From contig NZ_WQNI01000015.1 of assembly GCF_010993735.1 (NCBI RefSeq), positions 1 through 64,000 on the forward strand: a stretch of DNA of 64,000 nt, in the 5' to 3' direction. Below are positions 1 through 6,812 of this stretch, one piece after another (positions within the stretch are counted from its first letter, which is position 1; each line of letters opens with the position of its first letter). This DNA is from Chelativorans alearensis (GTDB lineage: Bacteria; Pseudomonadota; Alphaproteobacteria; Rhizobiales; Rhizobiaceae). The notes beneath the pieces were generated by a model. The model was not told the DNA's origin. It was given only the letters and a program-made list of their open reading frames with translations, and did no database searches. The translations under genes and the position numbers were made by a program.

Positions 1-105
1 CGCGCGCCTGGCCGCCGCGCCGCCGCGCTCCCCGCGGCCGCCGCGACCGCGCCTGCCCTCGCCCGCCTCCGGCATATCCTGGTCCATCGGCACGTTCTGG
101 TTCAT
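1..105 (-). CDS. Trimethylamine methyltransferase (MttB) family protein, N-terminal fragment
   Basis: Only the first 35 codons lie in the window; the gene runs off the left edge. The start ATG (105-103) is preceded by GAGG at suitable spacing. The visible protein begins MNQNVPMDQDMPEAGEG and continues into an Arg/Gly-rich tract (RRGRGGRGERGG). From memory, alphaproteobacterial MttB-superfamily methyltransferases often start with such an acidic then RG-rich tail before the TIM barrel. The neighbours (corrinoid protein, methyl-THF:corrinoid methyltransferase, corrinoid reactivase) fit this exactly. The role would be transfer of a methyl group from a quaternary or tertiary amine to the corrinoid protein. 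Whether the residue is pyrrolysine-type (MttB) or not (MtgB-like, glycine betaine) cannot be seen. The family call is inferred from the tail and context. Confidence 0.5.
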   Translation of the reverse strand, partial: MNQNVPMDQDMPEAGEGRRGRGGRGERGGAAARRA

Positions 106-259
106 CGTTCTCATCCTCGATGCGACGCCCGCTTCGCCCTCGTCCAGGGCAAAACGCTTTCCAGCACATCGTATCCAGCCAAGCGGCGGCAAACGTTCCG
201 CAAGCGCCAGACCGTGTCGCATTGAGAGCGTTGGCAGGTATGGATCGCGGTCGGCGAGG

Positions 260-733
260 CTATTTGCGGTCGCCGGTCGTCCAGCCGTCGTCGCTTGCCC
301 AGTCGGCGTCGCTGGGCGCTGCCTCGTTCATGCGCGGGTCGAGCCCGCGCTTAAGAAGCTTGACCTCGAGCTCGAGCCGCTGCAGTTCGAGCTGGTAGAG
401 GCGGTCGCAGTCCAGCCGCGGAGGCTTCCTGCCCATCGGCACGACGACCCGGCCATAGGCCGAGAGCGTGCTGGAGTTGTTGTTGAGGCCGCCGCCCACG
501 ACGCCCGAATCGAGATAGGCCCCACGCCCTCCCATGGAAGACCGGCATGTGGTGCCGTCGGCCGCCCTGATTTCGTCGAAGCCGTTGGGCATGGCGACGC
601 CCGGCAGGTTCAGCCCCGTCTGGTTCTGGTTGATGATATACTGGCCGCTATCGGCCAATGCGGCGCCCGGCACCGGCAAGCCCGCGAAGAGCACCGCGCT
701 CAGCGCAAGCGACGAGCGATGAAACGTCCGCAT
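260..733 (-). CDS. Secreted protein of unknown function
   Basis: About 157 residues. I chose the ATG at 733 because it gives a clean signal peptide (MRTFHRSSLALSAVLFAGLP ... ALA); the frame stays open upstream to 787. The mature part has one N-rich stretch (YIINQNQTG), two cysteines, a Gly/Asn segment (GGGLNNNSS) and a charged C-terminus (LELQRLELEVKLLKRGLD). No family recognised. It overlaps the end of the chaperone-like gene by 34 bp and is last in a three-gene minus-strand run with the spore-coat-U-like gene, so it probably belongs to the same extracellular structure or its secretion. Confidence 0.6.
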   Translation of the reverse strand: MRTFHRSSLALSAVLFAGLPVPGAALADSGQYIINQNQTGLNLPGVAMPNGFDEIRAADGTTCRSSMGGRGAYLDSGVVGGGLNNNSSTLSAYGRVVVPMGRKPPRLDCDRLYQLELQRLELEVKLLKRGLDPRMNEAAPSDADWASDDGWTTGDRK

Positions 734-1101
734 ATCTGGGCCTTTATCCTGGTTTTCTCGTGTGGAAAGGGAACACTCTCGGCACACACCCTGACGCGCC
801 TTTGGCCCGCACCGTCGAACTTCACCACGACGACCACCGGACGCGAGGCGCGGCTTCCCAGCATGATCCTGCCGGGCGAAACCTTCGCCGCGACCGGGCG
901 GAAGTGCTCGTCGTAGACGCGCACTTCCACCTGGATGCGATGCGGGTAGGGATTGTAGGGGCTGACACGCACGGCGAAGTCATCCGTGAAGCTGGTGATC
1001 TCGCCGCGCATCGGTGTCATCGACTGCGCCTGCGCCTGGCTGGCGGCCATAAGCACCGCCAGCACCGCTGCGATGCCCCCTCTCCCACCGCATGCATCCA
1101 T
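700..1101 (-). CDS. Periplasmic fimbrial-chaperone-like protein
   Basis: 133 residues with a signal peptide (GGIAAVLAVLMAASQAQAQ). The mature region looks like a single immunoglobulin-type beta domain: the SPYNPYPHRIQVEVRVYDE and later SPGRIMLGSRASRPVVVVVK segments resemble the first domain of PapD/FimC-type chaperones. It is about half the usual chaperone length, and no second domain follows. It lies 9 bp downstream of the spore-coat-U-like gene and overlaps the next gene. A chaperone-usher-like role with the SCPU protein is inferred. No usher gene is visible in the window. Confidence 0.5.
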   Translation of the reverse strand: MDACGGRGGIAAVLAVLMAASQAQAQSMTPMRGEITSFTDDFAVRVSPYNPYPHRIQVEVRVYDEHFRPVAAKVSPGRIMLGSRASRPVVVVVKFDGAGQRRVRVCAESVPFPHEKTRIKAQICGRFIARRLR

Positions 1102-1110
1102 GGTTCGGTC

Positions 1111-1593
1111 CTATTCGCAGGTAACCGTGACTTCGGCCGTATAATTGCCCGCGGAGAAGGTCCCGGCCGATTTCGTTGCCGTCAGGTCGACGTCAAGGTT
1201 GGTCAGCCCGAGGCCGAGCGGCGAGGTGACCGAGCCGACGACGTCGAGGAGCGAGGTCACGCCGTTGGCGCCGTAGCTCGAAGCGAACGTGACCGAATCA
1301 TTGCCGCCGGCGGGCGCCGCGACGAACGTGACGGGCGCGCTGGTGGAGACTTCGAAGCCCGCTCCCGTGGTCAGGATCGTGGCGGTGCCGGAAGACCCGC
1401 CAGCTTCGGTTGAGCTCAACATCGTGTAGTCGGCGCTTGCCGCCAGCGTACCCGGTGTTCCGATGGTGATGAGGCAGGTCGAAAGGATCAGGCCGTTGAA
1501 GATGACCGTCCCATCGACGGCACCGGCCGGCTGGACTGCGATCGCGGTGAGGAATGCGGCGCCGGCAAGCGGATTTACCAGAGGTCTCATCAT
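1111..1593 (-). CDS. Spore coat protein U (SCPU) domain-like secreted protein
   Basis: 160 residues from the ATG at 1593, preferred over 1605 because GGAG sits 6-9 bases before it. It has an Ala-rich signal peptide ending near VQPAGAVDG. The mature protein is rich in Gly, Ser, Thr and Val with alternating beta-type patterning, one cysteine near the N-terminus (STCLITIG) and one at the end (VTVTCE). That is the usual layout of SCPU/fimbrillin-like subunits secreted by chaperone-usher-type systems. It is first in a three-gene minus-strand set with the chaperone-like gene. Confidence 0.55.
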   Translation of the reverse strand: MMRPLVNPLAGAAFLTAIAVQPAGAVDGTVIFNGLILSTCLITIGTPGTLAASADYTMLSSTEAGGSSGTATILTTGAGFEVSTSAPVTFVAAPAGGNDSVTFASSYGANGVTSLLDVVGSVTSPLGLGLTNLDVDLTATKSAGTFSAGNYTAEVTVTCE

Positions 1594-1924
1594 TGTCTTC
1601 TCCATTCAAAGACGATGCTTGCCCCCCGGAAAATATAGCCGTCACCTTGTAGCCGGTCTCCTTAATTAAACCTTAAATTGTAATCTCTTTCACTCTCACG
1701 CACCATAAATCAGCTAATTGCATGGATAGTCTCTATGGAGGCTGCACGAAAAATATCTACCTTAGATTGCAAATGCGGCGCCACATCCAGGATCGGCGGG
1801 AGCAGGATTTCCAGTCGCTTTCCTTTTGCATCGCGTCGCAATTCGGCTATGGAAGCTTGCGAAAAGCGGATTATGTACGTCCGAACATGCATTTGGTCGA
1901 ATTGCGCACGGCAGGAGCCAGCGA
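1594..1924. other. Divergent intergenic region between secreted-protein set and corrinoid gene
   Basis: About 330 bp, more AT-rich than its surroundings near 1660-1700 (runs such as AATTAAACCTTAAATTG). It must hold the promoters of both the minus-strand SCPU operon and the plus-strand corrinoid protein gene. The corrinoid gene ribosome-binding site AGGAG lies at 1913-1917. I see no clear riboswitch, RNA gene or strong palindrome in it. Confidence 0.5.
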
Positions 1925-2623
1925 ATGTCCGATGACGAAATCATCCTTTCCGAGCTGCCAGACGACGAGCTCGCGCAGCAGATGCACGACGACCTTTATG
2001 ACGGGCTGAAGGAAGAGATCGAGGAAGGCACGCGCATTCTCCTCGACCGCGGATGGGCGCCCTACGAGGTGCTGACGCAGGCGCTTGTCGAAGGCATGCG
2101 CATCGTCGGCGAGGATTTCCGCGACGGCATCCTCTTCGTGCCGGAGGTGCTGCTATCGGCCAACGCGATGAAGGCCGGCATGAACATCCTGCGCCCGCTC
2201 CTCGTGGAGACCGGCGCGCCCAAGCAGGGCAAGATGGTCATCGGCACCGTGAAGGGCGACATCCACGACATCGGCAAGAACCTCGTCGGCATGATGATGG
2301 AGGGCGCCGGCTTCGAGGTCATCGACCTTGGTATCAACAATCCCGTGGAGAACTATCTCGACGCCATCGAGAAGCACCAGCCGGACATCATCGGCATGTC
2401 GGCGCTTTTGACCACCACCATGCCGTATATGAAGGTGGTCATCGACACGCTGAAGGAAAAAGGCATCCGCGACGACTTGATCGTGCTCGTCGGCGGTGCG
2501 CCGCTCAACGAGGAGTTCGGCAAGGCCGTGGGGGCCGACGCCTATTGCCGCGATGCGGCGGTGGCGGTCGAGACGGCCAAGGAGCTGATGAAGCGCAAGC
2601 ACAACGTGCAGGCGGCGGTGTAG
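1925..2623 (+). CDS. Corrinoid-binding methyltransferase protein (MtbC/MttC type)
   Basis: 232 residues from ATG 1925, chosen for the AGGAG just upstream and because the longer open frame adds an unlike N-terminus. The N-terminal ~95 residues form the helical cap domain. The B12-binding Rossmann part holds the diagnostic DxHxxG (GDIHDIGKN, Asp112, His114, Gly117), then GMSALLTTTM and VGGAPLNEEF. The protein carries a cobamide whose Co(I) accepts a methyl group from the MttB-type partner and hands it to the methyl-THF:corrinoid methyltransferase. Cytosolic. It is the first plus-strand gene of the one-carbon cluster. Confidence 0.93.
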   Translation: MSDDEIILSELPDDELAQQMHDDLYDGLKEEIEEGTRILLDRGWAPYEVLTQALVEGMRIVGEDFRDGILFVPEVLLSANAMKAGMNILRPLLVETGAPKQGKMVIGTVKGDIHDIGKNLVGMMMEGAGFEVIDLGINNPVENYLDAIEKHQPDIIGMSALLTTTMPYMKVVIDTLKEKGIRDDLIVLVGGAPLNEEFGKAVGADAYCRDAAVAVETAKELMKRKHNVQAAV

Positions 2624-2802
2624 CGTCCGCACGGCTTCCGGATCGAGACGGGAAAGGGACTGATACCAGCGGCCTTTATATTTGATCGCTGGTGGTGCAT
2701 CGATGTTCAGGCATGGATCCTCGGGTCAAGCCCGAGGACACATGCCGGAACGGTCCAATAGACAAAGCGGTCAAAGCTAAGGGCCGTTGGTATGAGCCCG
2801 TC
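2624..2802. repeat. Intergenic palindromes after the corrinoid gene
   Basis: Two hairpin-forming stretches are visible. CCAGCG near 2669 pairs with CGCTGG near 2691, with an AT-rich loop. At 2718-2738, TCCTCGGG, loop TCAAG, then CCCGAGGA forms a perfect 8-bp stem. The second resembles a very common rhizobial intergenic palindrome. It may also act as a transcription stop between the corrinoid gene and the convergent entericidin gene, although there is no T-run. Confidence 0.5.
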
Positions 2803-2931
2803 TCAGTCCGTTGCATCCTTGATCGCGTGGCCGGTTTCTTTGATGTCCTTTCCGACCCCGCGTATTGTATTGGCGCAGGCGGAGACCGAAATTGCCAAAA
2901 GCGCGGCAAGGACGAGGCGAAGGAGCTTCAT
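2803..2931 (-). CDS. Entericidin A/B-family small lipoprotein
   Basis: 42 residues from ATG 2931 (MKLLRLVLAALLAISVSAC). The start choice gives a lipoprotein signal peptide ending in a VSAC lipobox. The mature ANTIRGVGKDIKETGHAIKDATD-like segment (shown here only as a family pattern of Gly-Asp-Ile and Lys-Asp repeats) is characteristic of entericidin EcnA/EcnB. Such proteins are small membrane lipoproteins linked to cell-envelope stress. It lies alone between two plus-strand one-carbon genes. Confidence 0.8.
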   Translation of the reverse strand: MKLLRLVLAALLAISVSACANTIRGVGKDIKETGHAIKDATD

Positions 2932-2990
2932 GATCGGATATCCTGTTCGCATGCGATGTTTGTGACTGGTATTTCCAGCGGAAAAAGCCA

Positions 2991-3629
2991 ATGCCAACCC
3001 ACGGCAATACACAACGTGTAACCACTGACAAAGTTCTCGTGATCGCCTGCGGGATGATCGCCCGCGAGGTCATCGCCGTGCGCGAGCGGCTGGGGCTCGA
3101 CCATCTGGAGCTGACCTGCCTGCCGGCGGAGTTCCACTACCGCCCCAACCGCATTGCGCCCGCCATGGACAAGGCCATCGAGGAAGCCAAGGAAGAAGGC
3201 TACCGCCACATCTTCGTCGGCTATGCCGATTGCGGCACGAGCGGCCGGCTCGACCGCGTGTGCGAGAAGCACGGCGTCGAGCGCATTGCCGGGCCGCACT
3301 GCTTCGCCTTCTATCAGGGAGTGGAGGCCTTCGCGGAGATCGGCGAGGGTGACATGCTGTCCTTCTACATGACCGATTTCCTGTGCCGGCAGTTCGAGGC
3401 GTTTTTCCTGAAGCCGCTGCGCATCGACGAGCATCCGGAGCTGATCGAGGATTATTTCGGCAACTATGAGAAGCTCGTCTATCTGGCGCAGACCGACGAT
3501 CCGGCGCTGGAGACGGTCGCCCGCGATGCGGCCAAGCTGCTCGGCCTTTCCTACGAGCGCCGCTTCACCGGCTACGGCGACCTGACCACCGCTCTCACCA
3601 GTGCGGCAGGCAAGATGCCGGTGGGGTGA
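2991..3629 (+). CDS. DUF1638 family protein
   Basis: 212 residues. The sequence has the DUF1638 pattern: an early ACGMIAREV, the LPAEFHYRPNRI segment, FVGYADCGTSGRLD, and a GPHCFAFYQG block with conserved Cys and His that could bind a metal. Its function is not known. From memory, DUF1638 genes travel with MttB/corrinoid methyltransferase genes in methanogens and alphaproteobacteria, and the placement here agrees. It could be a corrinoid or methylamine accessory factor, which is inference. The start has only a weak GGAAAAAG ribosome-binding site. Confidence 0.85.
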   Translation: MPTHGNTQRVTTDKVLVIACGMIAREVIAVRERLGLDHLELTCLPAEFHYRPNRIAPAMDKAIEEAKEEGYRHIFVGYADCGTSGRLDRVCEKHGVERIAGPHCFAFYQGVEAFAEIGEGDMLSFYMTDFLCRQFEAFFLKPLRIDEHPELIEDYFGNYEKLVYLAQTDDPALETVARDAAKLLGLSYERRFTGYGDLTTALTSAAGKMPVG

Positions 3630-3883
3630 ATCCCGCCACCACAAAAAGGCTCCAATCGGCGGCTTGTCTGGCATGATGAAGACAATGCCCGCCGGGCCCG
3701 CCGGTGCCCTCCTCGCTTCCCTCGCGGCCACCCTCCTCCCGCTCGCAGCGCTTGCGCGCCGGCGGGCGAATTCAAGCTCGACATTCTCGAGTTCGGCCGG
3801 TCGCAATAGCTTGCCCCGCCTGTCATGAAGGCTTAACTGCGGCAGAAGAAGATGCTTCCAGACAACACGGCAGGAAAACGGAT

Positions 3884-4531
3884 GTGAAGGCGGAGGGAAC
3901 GGGTCTGGGCGTTGTGTCGGGACGGGTTGCCGGAGGCCTGCCGCCGCGCCGCCTGTCGACGATCTTCGAGGAGATGGCACGCGAGGCCGAGGGCACGGTG
4001 ACGGTGGAGCAGCTTCGCCAGGCGCTGGGCGACCGCAGCTTCGCCACGCTTCTCGTGTTCTTCTCCTCCATCAATTTGCTGCCGCTGCCGCCGGGCAGCA
4101 CGCTGGTGCTGGGCATTCCGCTTATGCTTCTGGCTATCCAGATGGTGTTTGGCCGACGCACGGTCTGGCTGCCGCGCTTCATTCTTCAAAAATCGCTGAG
4201 CGCGTCGCAATTCCGCGGTATGAGCGAGCGGCTCATCCCCAGGATCAAATGGGTCGAGCGGCTCATCCGCCCGCGCTACTGGCCCTTCGCACGCGACCAC
4301 GCAGACCGCTTCATCGGCGTCATCGCCCTTATCCTGGCCATCGCCGTGACCCTGCCGATCCCGCTCGGCAACTGGTTTCCGGCCTTTTCCTGTGCCCTCG
4401 TCGGGCTGGCGCTTTCGGAACGCGACGGCGTTCTTCTGGCGGTTGCCGTGGCCAGCGGGACGCTTTCCCTCATCGTCATTGCCGTCGTCATCGGCGCGGC
4501 CAGCGTGCTCGCCAGCGCCCTGATGGGATAG
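3884..4531 (+). CDS. ExoD-family exopolysaccharide synthesis membrane protein
   Basis: About 215 residues from the GTG at 3884, which has AGGAAA seven bases upstream; the frame stays open to 3704 but the extra part is low-complexity. Family features are the STIFEEM start, LLVFFSSINLLPLPPGS, and several hydrophobic segments toward the C-terminus (residues ~130-215), consistent with an inner-membrane protein. ExoD of Sinorhizobium affects exopolysaccharide production and alkaline tolerance; the biochemical role is unclear. It is placed inside the one-carbon cluster but has no obvious link to it. Confidence 0.8.
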   Translation: MKAEGTGLGVVSGRVAGGLPPRRLSTIFEEMAREAEGTVTVEQLRQALGDRSFATLLVFFSSINLLPLPPGSTLVLGIPLMLLAIQMVFGRRTVWLPRFILQKSLSASQFRGMSERLIPRIKWVERLIRPRYWPFARDHADRFIGVIALILAIAVTLPIPLGNWFPAFSCALVGLALSERDGVLLAVAVASGTLSLIVIAVVIGAASVLASALMG

Positions 4532-4646
4532 CCGCCTTGACGCCCGGCGATGGGCGTCGTTTTTGAAGGCACGCGCGTCGTCTCGCAGCAAGCGGGCTCA
4601 CGGCGCTTGCGGCAATGCTCCAACTCAAGCAAGGGAACGAAGGCAA

Positions 4647-4949
4647 ATGGCCGATCTGATCGTGGTTTACTGGCGCGACATTCCTGCACAGGTCATCGTC
4701 AGGAAGGGACGCAAAACGGCCAAGCGCGAATTACCCCTGCGCTTCACCGAGGCGATCGACATGTGCGCCATGCGCGTCGGCGCGCGCGACACCGACGCCT
4801 ATCTGGCGGAATGGCGGCGCGGCGCGCCAGAGCCCGTGAGCGACGACCTCGAGGCGGAGGCCGACAAGGCGCTTGCCGCCATCGAACGGGAATTTCCCGA
4901 CGAACAGCTGAAGGCGCTCGTCAAGGCAGGCGGACATGTCGAAGAATGA
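4647..4949 (+). CDS. Small 'virulence factor' domain protein of the MetV/MetF cluster
   Basis: 100 residues from ATG 4647 with GAAGG upstream. The sequence (LIVVYWRDIPAQVIVRKGRK, then an acidic C-terminal half) matches my recollection of the small Pfam 'Virulence_fact' family, a name with no established biochemical meaning. Its last 14 bases overlap the MetV-like gene, so the two are translationally coupled. This suggests a partner or assembly role for the MetV/MetF methylene-THF reductase rather than virulence. That role is inference. Confidence 0.7.
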   Translation: MADLIVVYWRDIPAQVIVRKGRKTAKRELPLRFTEAIDMCAMRVGARDTDAYLAEWRRGAPEPVSDDLEAEADKALAAIEREFPDEQLKALVKAGGHVEE

Positions 4950-5535
4950 CAAGCCTTTAACGCGGAAATCCGGCGTCACGCAGGCGTCGCTGGTCAGGAA
5001 GGCGCGCGCCCTTCTGGCCTACAAGCCGGCCGACGTCTCGCCCCAGCGCCGCGTGCAGCGGCGCTACACGATGCGGCTGTGGTCGGTGCGCCACGCACGT
5101 TTCCTCGAATGGTTCTATGCCCGCTTTGCCAACGTCTTCCTGACGCTGCATCCGGTTTGGAACGCGATAGGCTACCGCCGCGCCGAAAAGCCGGTGAAGT
5201 TCGTCGAAAGGCACGTGAAGGGCTTCATGTTCGACTGCCGCATGTGCGGCCAGTGCATCCTTTCCTCCACCGGCATGTCGTGCCCCATGAACTGCCCCAA
5301 GCAGCTCAGGAACGGCCCCTGCGGCGGCGTGCGCGCCAACGGCAATTGCGAGGTGGAGCCGGACATGCCCTGCGTCTGGGTCAAGGCATGGGAAGGCGCG
5401 CAGAAGATGCGCAACGATGAGGCCATCCTCGCCGTGCAGAAGCCCGTCGACCAGTCGCTACGCGAGACGTCGGCGTGGCTGCGCGTCACCGCAACCGCCG
5501 CCGCCGAGCGCGAAAAGGCACGGGAGACCGCATGA
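4936..5535 (+). CDS. Methylene-THF reductase C-terminal-type protein (MetV-like)
   Basis: 199 residues. The central region has eight cysteines (101, 104, 107, 116, 120, 129, 138, 146) in the pattern CRMCGQC...CPMNC...NGPCGG, typical of the MTHFR_C/MetV family that partners MetF in acetogens. The cysteines likely bind metal or Fe-S clusters. It overlaps the upstream gene by 14 bp and the MetF-like gene by 4 bp (ATGA), giving a tightly coupled trio. The likely role is as electron-transfer or structural subunit for methyl-THF oxidation to methylene-THF. Confidence 0.85.
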   Translation: MSKNDKPLTRKSGVTQASLVRKARALLAYKPADVSPQRRVQRRYTMRLWSVRHARFLEWFYARFANVFLTLHPVWNAIGYRRAEKPVKFVERHVKGFMFDCRMCGQCILSSTGMSCPMNCPKQLRNGPCGGVRANGNCEVEPDMPCVWVKAWEGAQKMRNDEAILAVQKPVDQSLRETSAWLRVTATAAAEREKARETA

Positions 5536-6626
5536 GCCGCCCTCGCCAGCCCGACGAGAACCCGCACGGCGTCGACCTGCCGCTCGACCCGCTGCCCGGC
5601 CATTCCTCCCGCGGGCGGCTGGAGCGGATCCTCAGACGCGGCGAGTTCGCCGTCACCGCCGAGCTCAACCCGCCCGACAGCGCCAACGCGCAGGACGTCT
5701 ACGAGCGGGCGGCGGTCTTCGACGGCTGGGTGGACGGCATCAACGCCGTCGATGCCTCCGGCGCCAACTGCCACATGTCCTCGATGGGCATCTGCGCGCT
5801 TCTCACCCGCATGGGCTACGCGCCGATCATGCAGATCGCCTGCCGCGACCGCAACCGCATCGCCATCCAGGGCGATGTCCTGGGCGCGGCGGCGATGGGC
5901 GTCGGCAACATCCTGTGCCTGACCGGCGACGGCGTGCAGGCGGGGGACCAGCCGGGCGCCAAGCCGGTCTTCGACCTCGATTGCATGTCGCTTCTGGAAA
6001 CCGTGCGCACCATGCGCGACGATGAAAAGTTCCTCTCCGGCCGCAAGCTCTCGACACCGCCCGCCGTCTTCCTGGGCGCGGCCATCAATCCCTTCGCACC
6101 GCCCTACGATTTCCGCCCCTTGCGGCTCGCCAAGAAGATCGCCGCCGGGGCGCAGTTCGTGCAGAGCCAGTACTGCTTCGACGTGCCGATGCTGAGGGAA
6201 TACATGAAGCGCGTGCGCGACATGGGCCTTACCGAGGAATGCTTCATCCTCGTCGGTGTCGGGCCGCTGGCTTCGGCCAAGACGGCGCGCTGGATCCGCT
6301 CCAACGTGCCCGGCGTGCATATTCCAGATTCCGTCGTCGCCCGCCTCGAAGGGGCGGAGAATCAGAAGGAAGAGGGAAAGCGCATGTGCATCGACATCAT
6401 CAACGAGGTGAAGGAGATCGAGGGCGTTTCCGGCATCCACGTCATGGCCTACCGGCAGGAGGAATACGTGGCGGAGATCGTCCACGAATCGGGCGTCCTG
6501 AAAGGCCGCCGCCCATGGACGCGCGAGCCCGGACCGGACGACGCCCTGGTGGCCGAGCGGCTGGACCACATTCTGGAGACGCCGAGCGAGAAGCCGACCG
6601 ACATGGTGAAGGACGCGGCGGGGTGA
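5532..6626 (+). CDS. Methylenetetrahydrofolate reductase (MetF-like)
   Basis: 364 residues. The start ATG overlaps the MetV-like stop as ATGA. It is a TIM-barrel flavoprotein of the MetF family: EFAVTAELNPPDS near the N-terminus, LTGDGVQAGD (the family LTGD motif) around residue 135, and QSQYCFD around 215. It is longer than classical MetF (~300). In this cluster it probably runs in the oxidative direction, turning methyl-THF delivered by the corrinoid pathway into methylene-THF with MetV as partner. It could also serve methionine synthesis. Confidence 0.9.
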   Translation: MSRPRQPDENPHGVDLPLDPLPGHSSRGRLERILRRGEFAVTAELNPPDSANAQDVYERAAVFDGWVDGINAVDASGANCHMSSMGICALLTRMGYAPIMQIACRDRNRIAIQGDVLGAAAMGVGNILCLTGDGVQAGDQPGAKPVFDLDCMSLLETVRTMRDDEKFLSGRKLSTPPAVFLGAAINPFAPPYDFRPLRLAKKIAAGAQFVQSQYCFDVPMLREYMKRVRDMGLTEECFILVGVGPLASAKTARWIRSNVPGVHIPDSVVARLEGAENQKEEGKRMCIDIINEVKEIEGVSGIHVMAYRQEEYVAEIVHESGVLKGRRPWTREPGPDDALVAERLDHILETPSEKPTDMVKDAAG

Positions 6627-6630
6627 ACGA

Positions 6631-6750
6631 GGGAGTGAGTGGTGAGTAGCGAGTAGCGAGTAGCGAATAGGATGCACGTTTCAGCGCCGCCTACCCACCA
6701 CCTCGCTGCCATGTTCCCTACTCACTACTCTCTATTCACTACTCACTCCC
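6631..6750. repeat. Low-complexity inverted repeat of GAGTAGC-type units
   Basis: At 6631-6671 the unit GAGTAGC is repeated in tandem (GAGTAGCGAGTAGCGAGTAG core). At 6716-6750 the complementary composition (ACTCACTACTC, CACTACTCACTC) appears, so the two arms can fold back imperfectly around a ~45-bp centre. It lies between the MetF-like gene and the methyltransferase gene. It may end transcription or simply be one of the GTAGC-rich repeats seen in rhizobial spacers. Confidence 0.6.
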
Positions 6751-6774
6751 CCCGCTTGAAACCAACGAGATAAC

Positions 6775-6796
6775 GATATAAAGAAGTCTTTATATC
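6775..6796. promoter_or_regulatory. Perfect palindromic operator upstream of the methyltransferase gene
   Basis: Arms GATATAAAGA and TCTTTATATC (10 bp each, perfect) surround a 2-bp centre. It sits 17 bp before the ATG at 6813 and abuts the GGAGG ribosome-binding site. The ATATAAAGA-N2-TCTTTATAT form resembles operators I associate with ArsR-family methionine-cycle regulators (SahR/SamR type) in alphaproteobacteria, so the gene may respond to S-adenosylhomocysteine or SAM status. The palindrome is seen; the regulator is inferred. Confidence 0.6.
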
Positions 6797-6812
6797 CTTT
6801 GGAGGACTGTGA

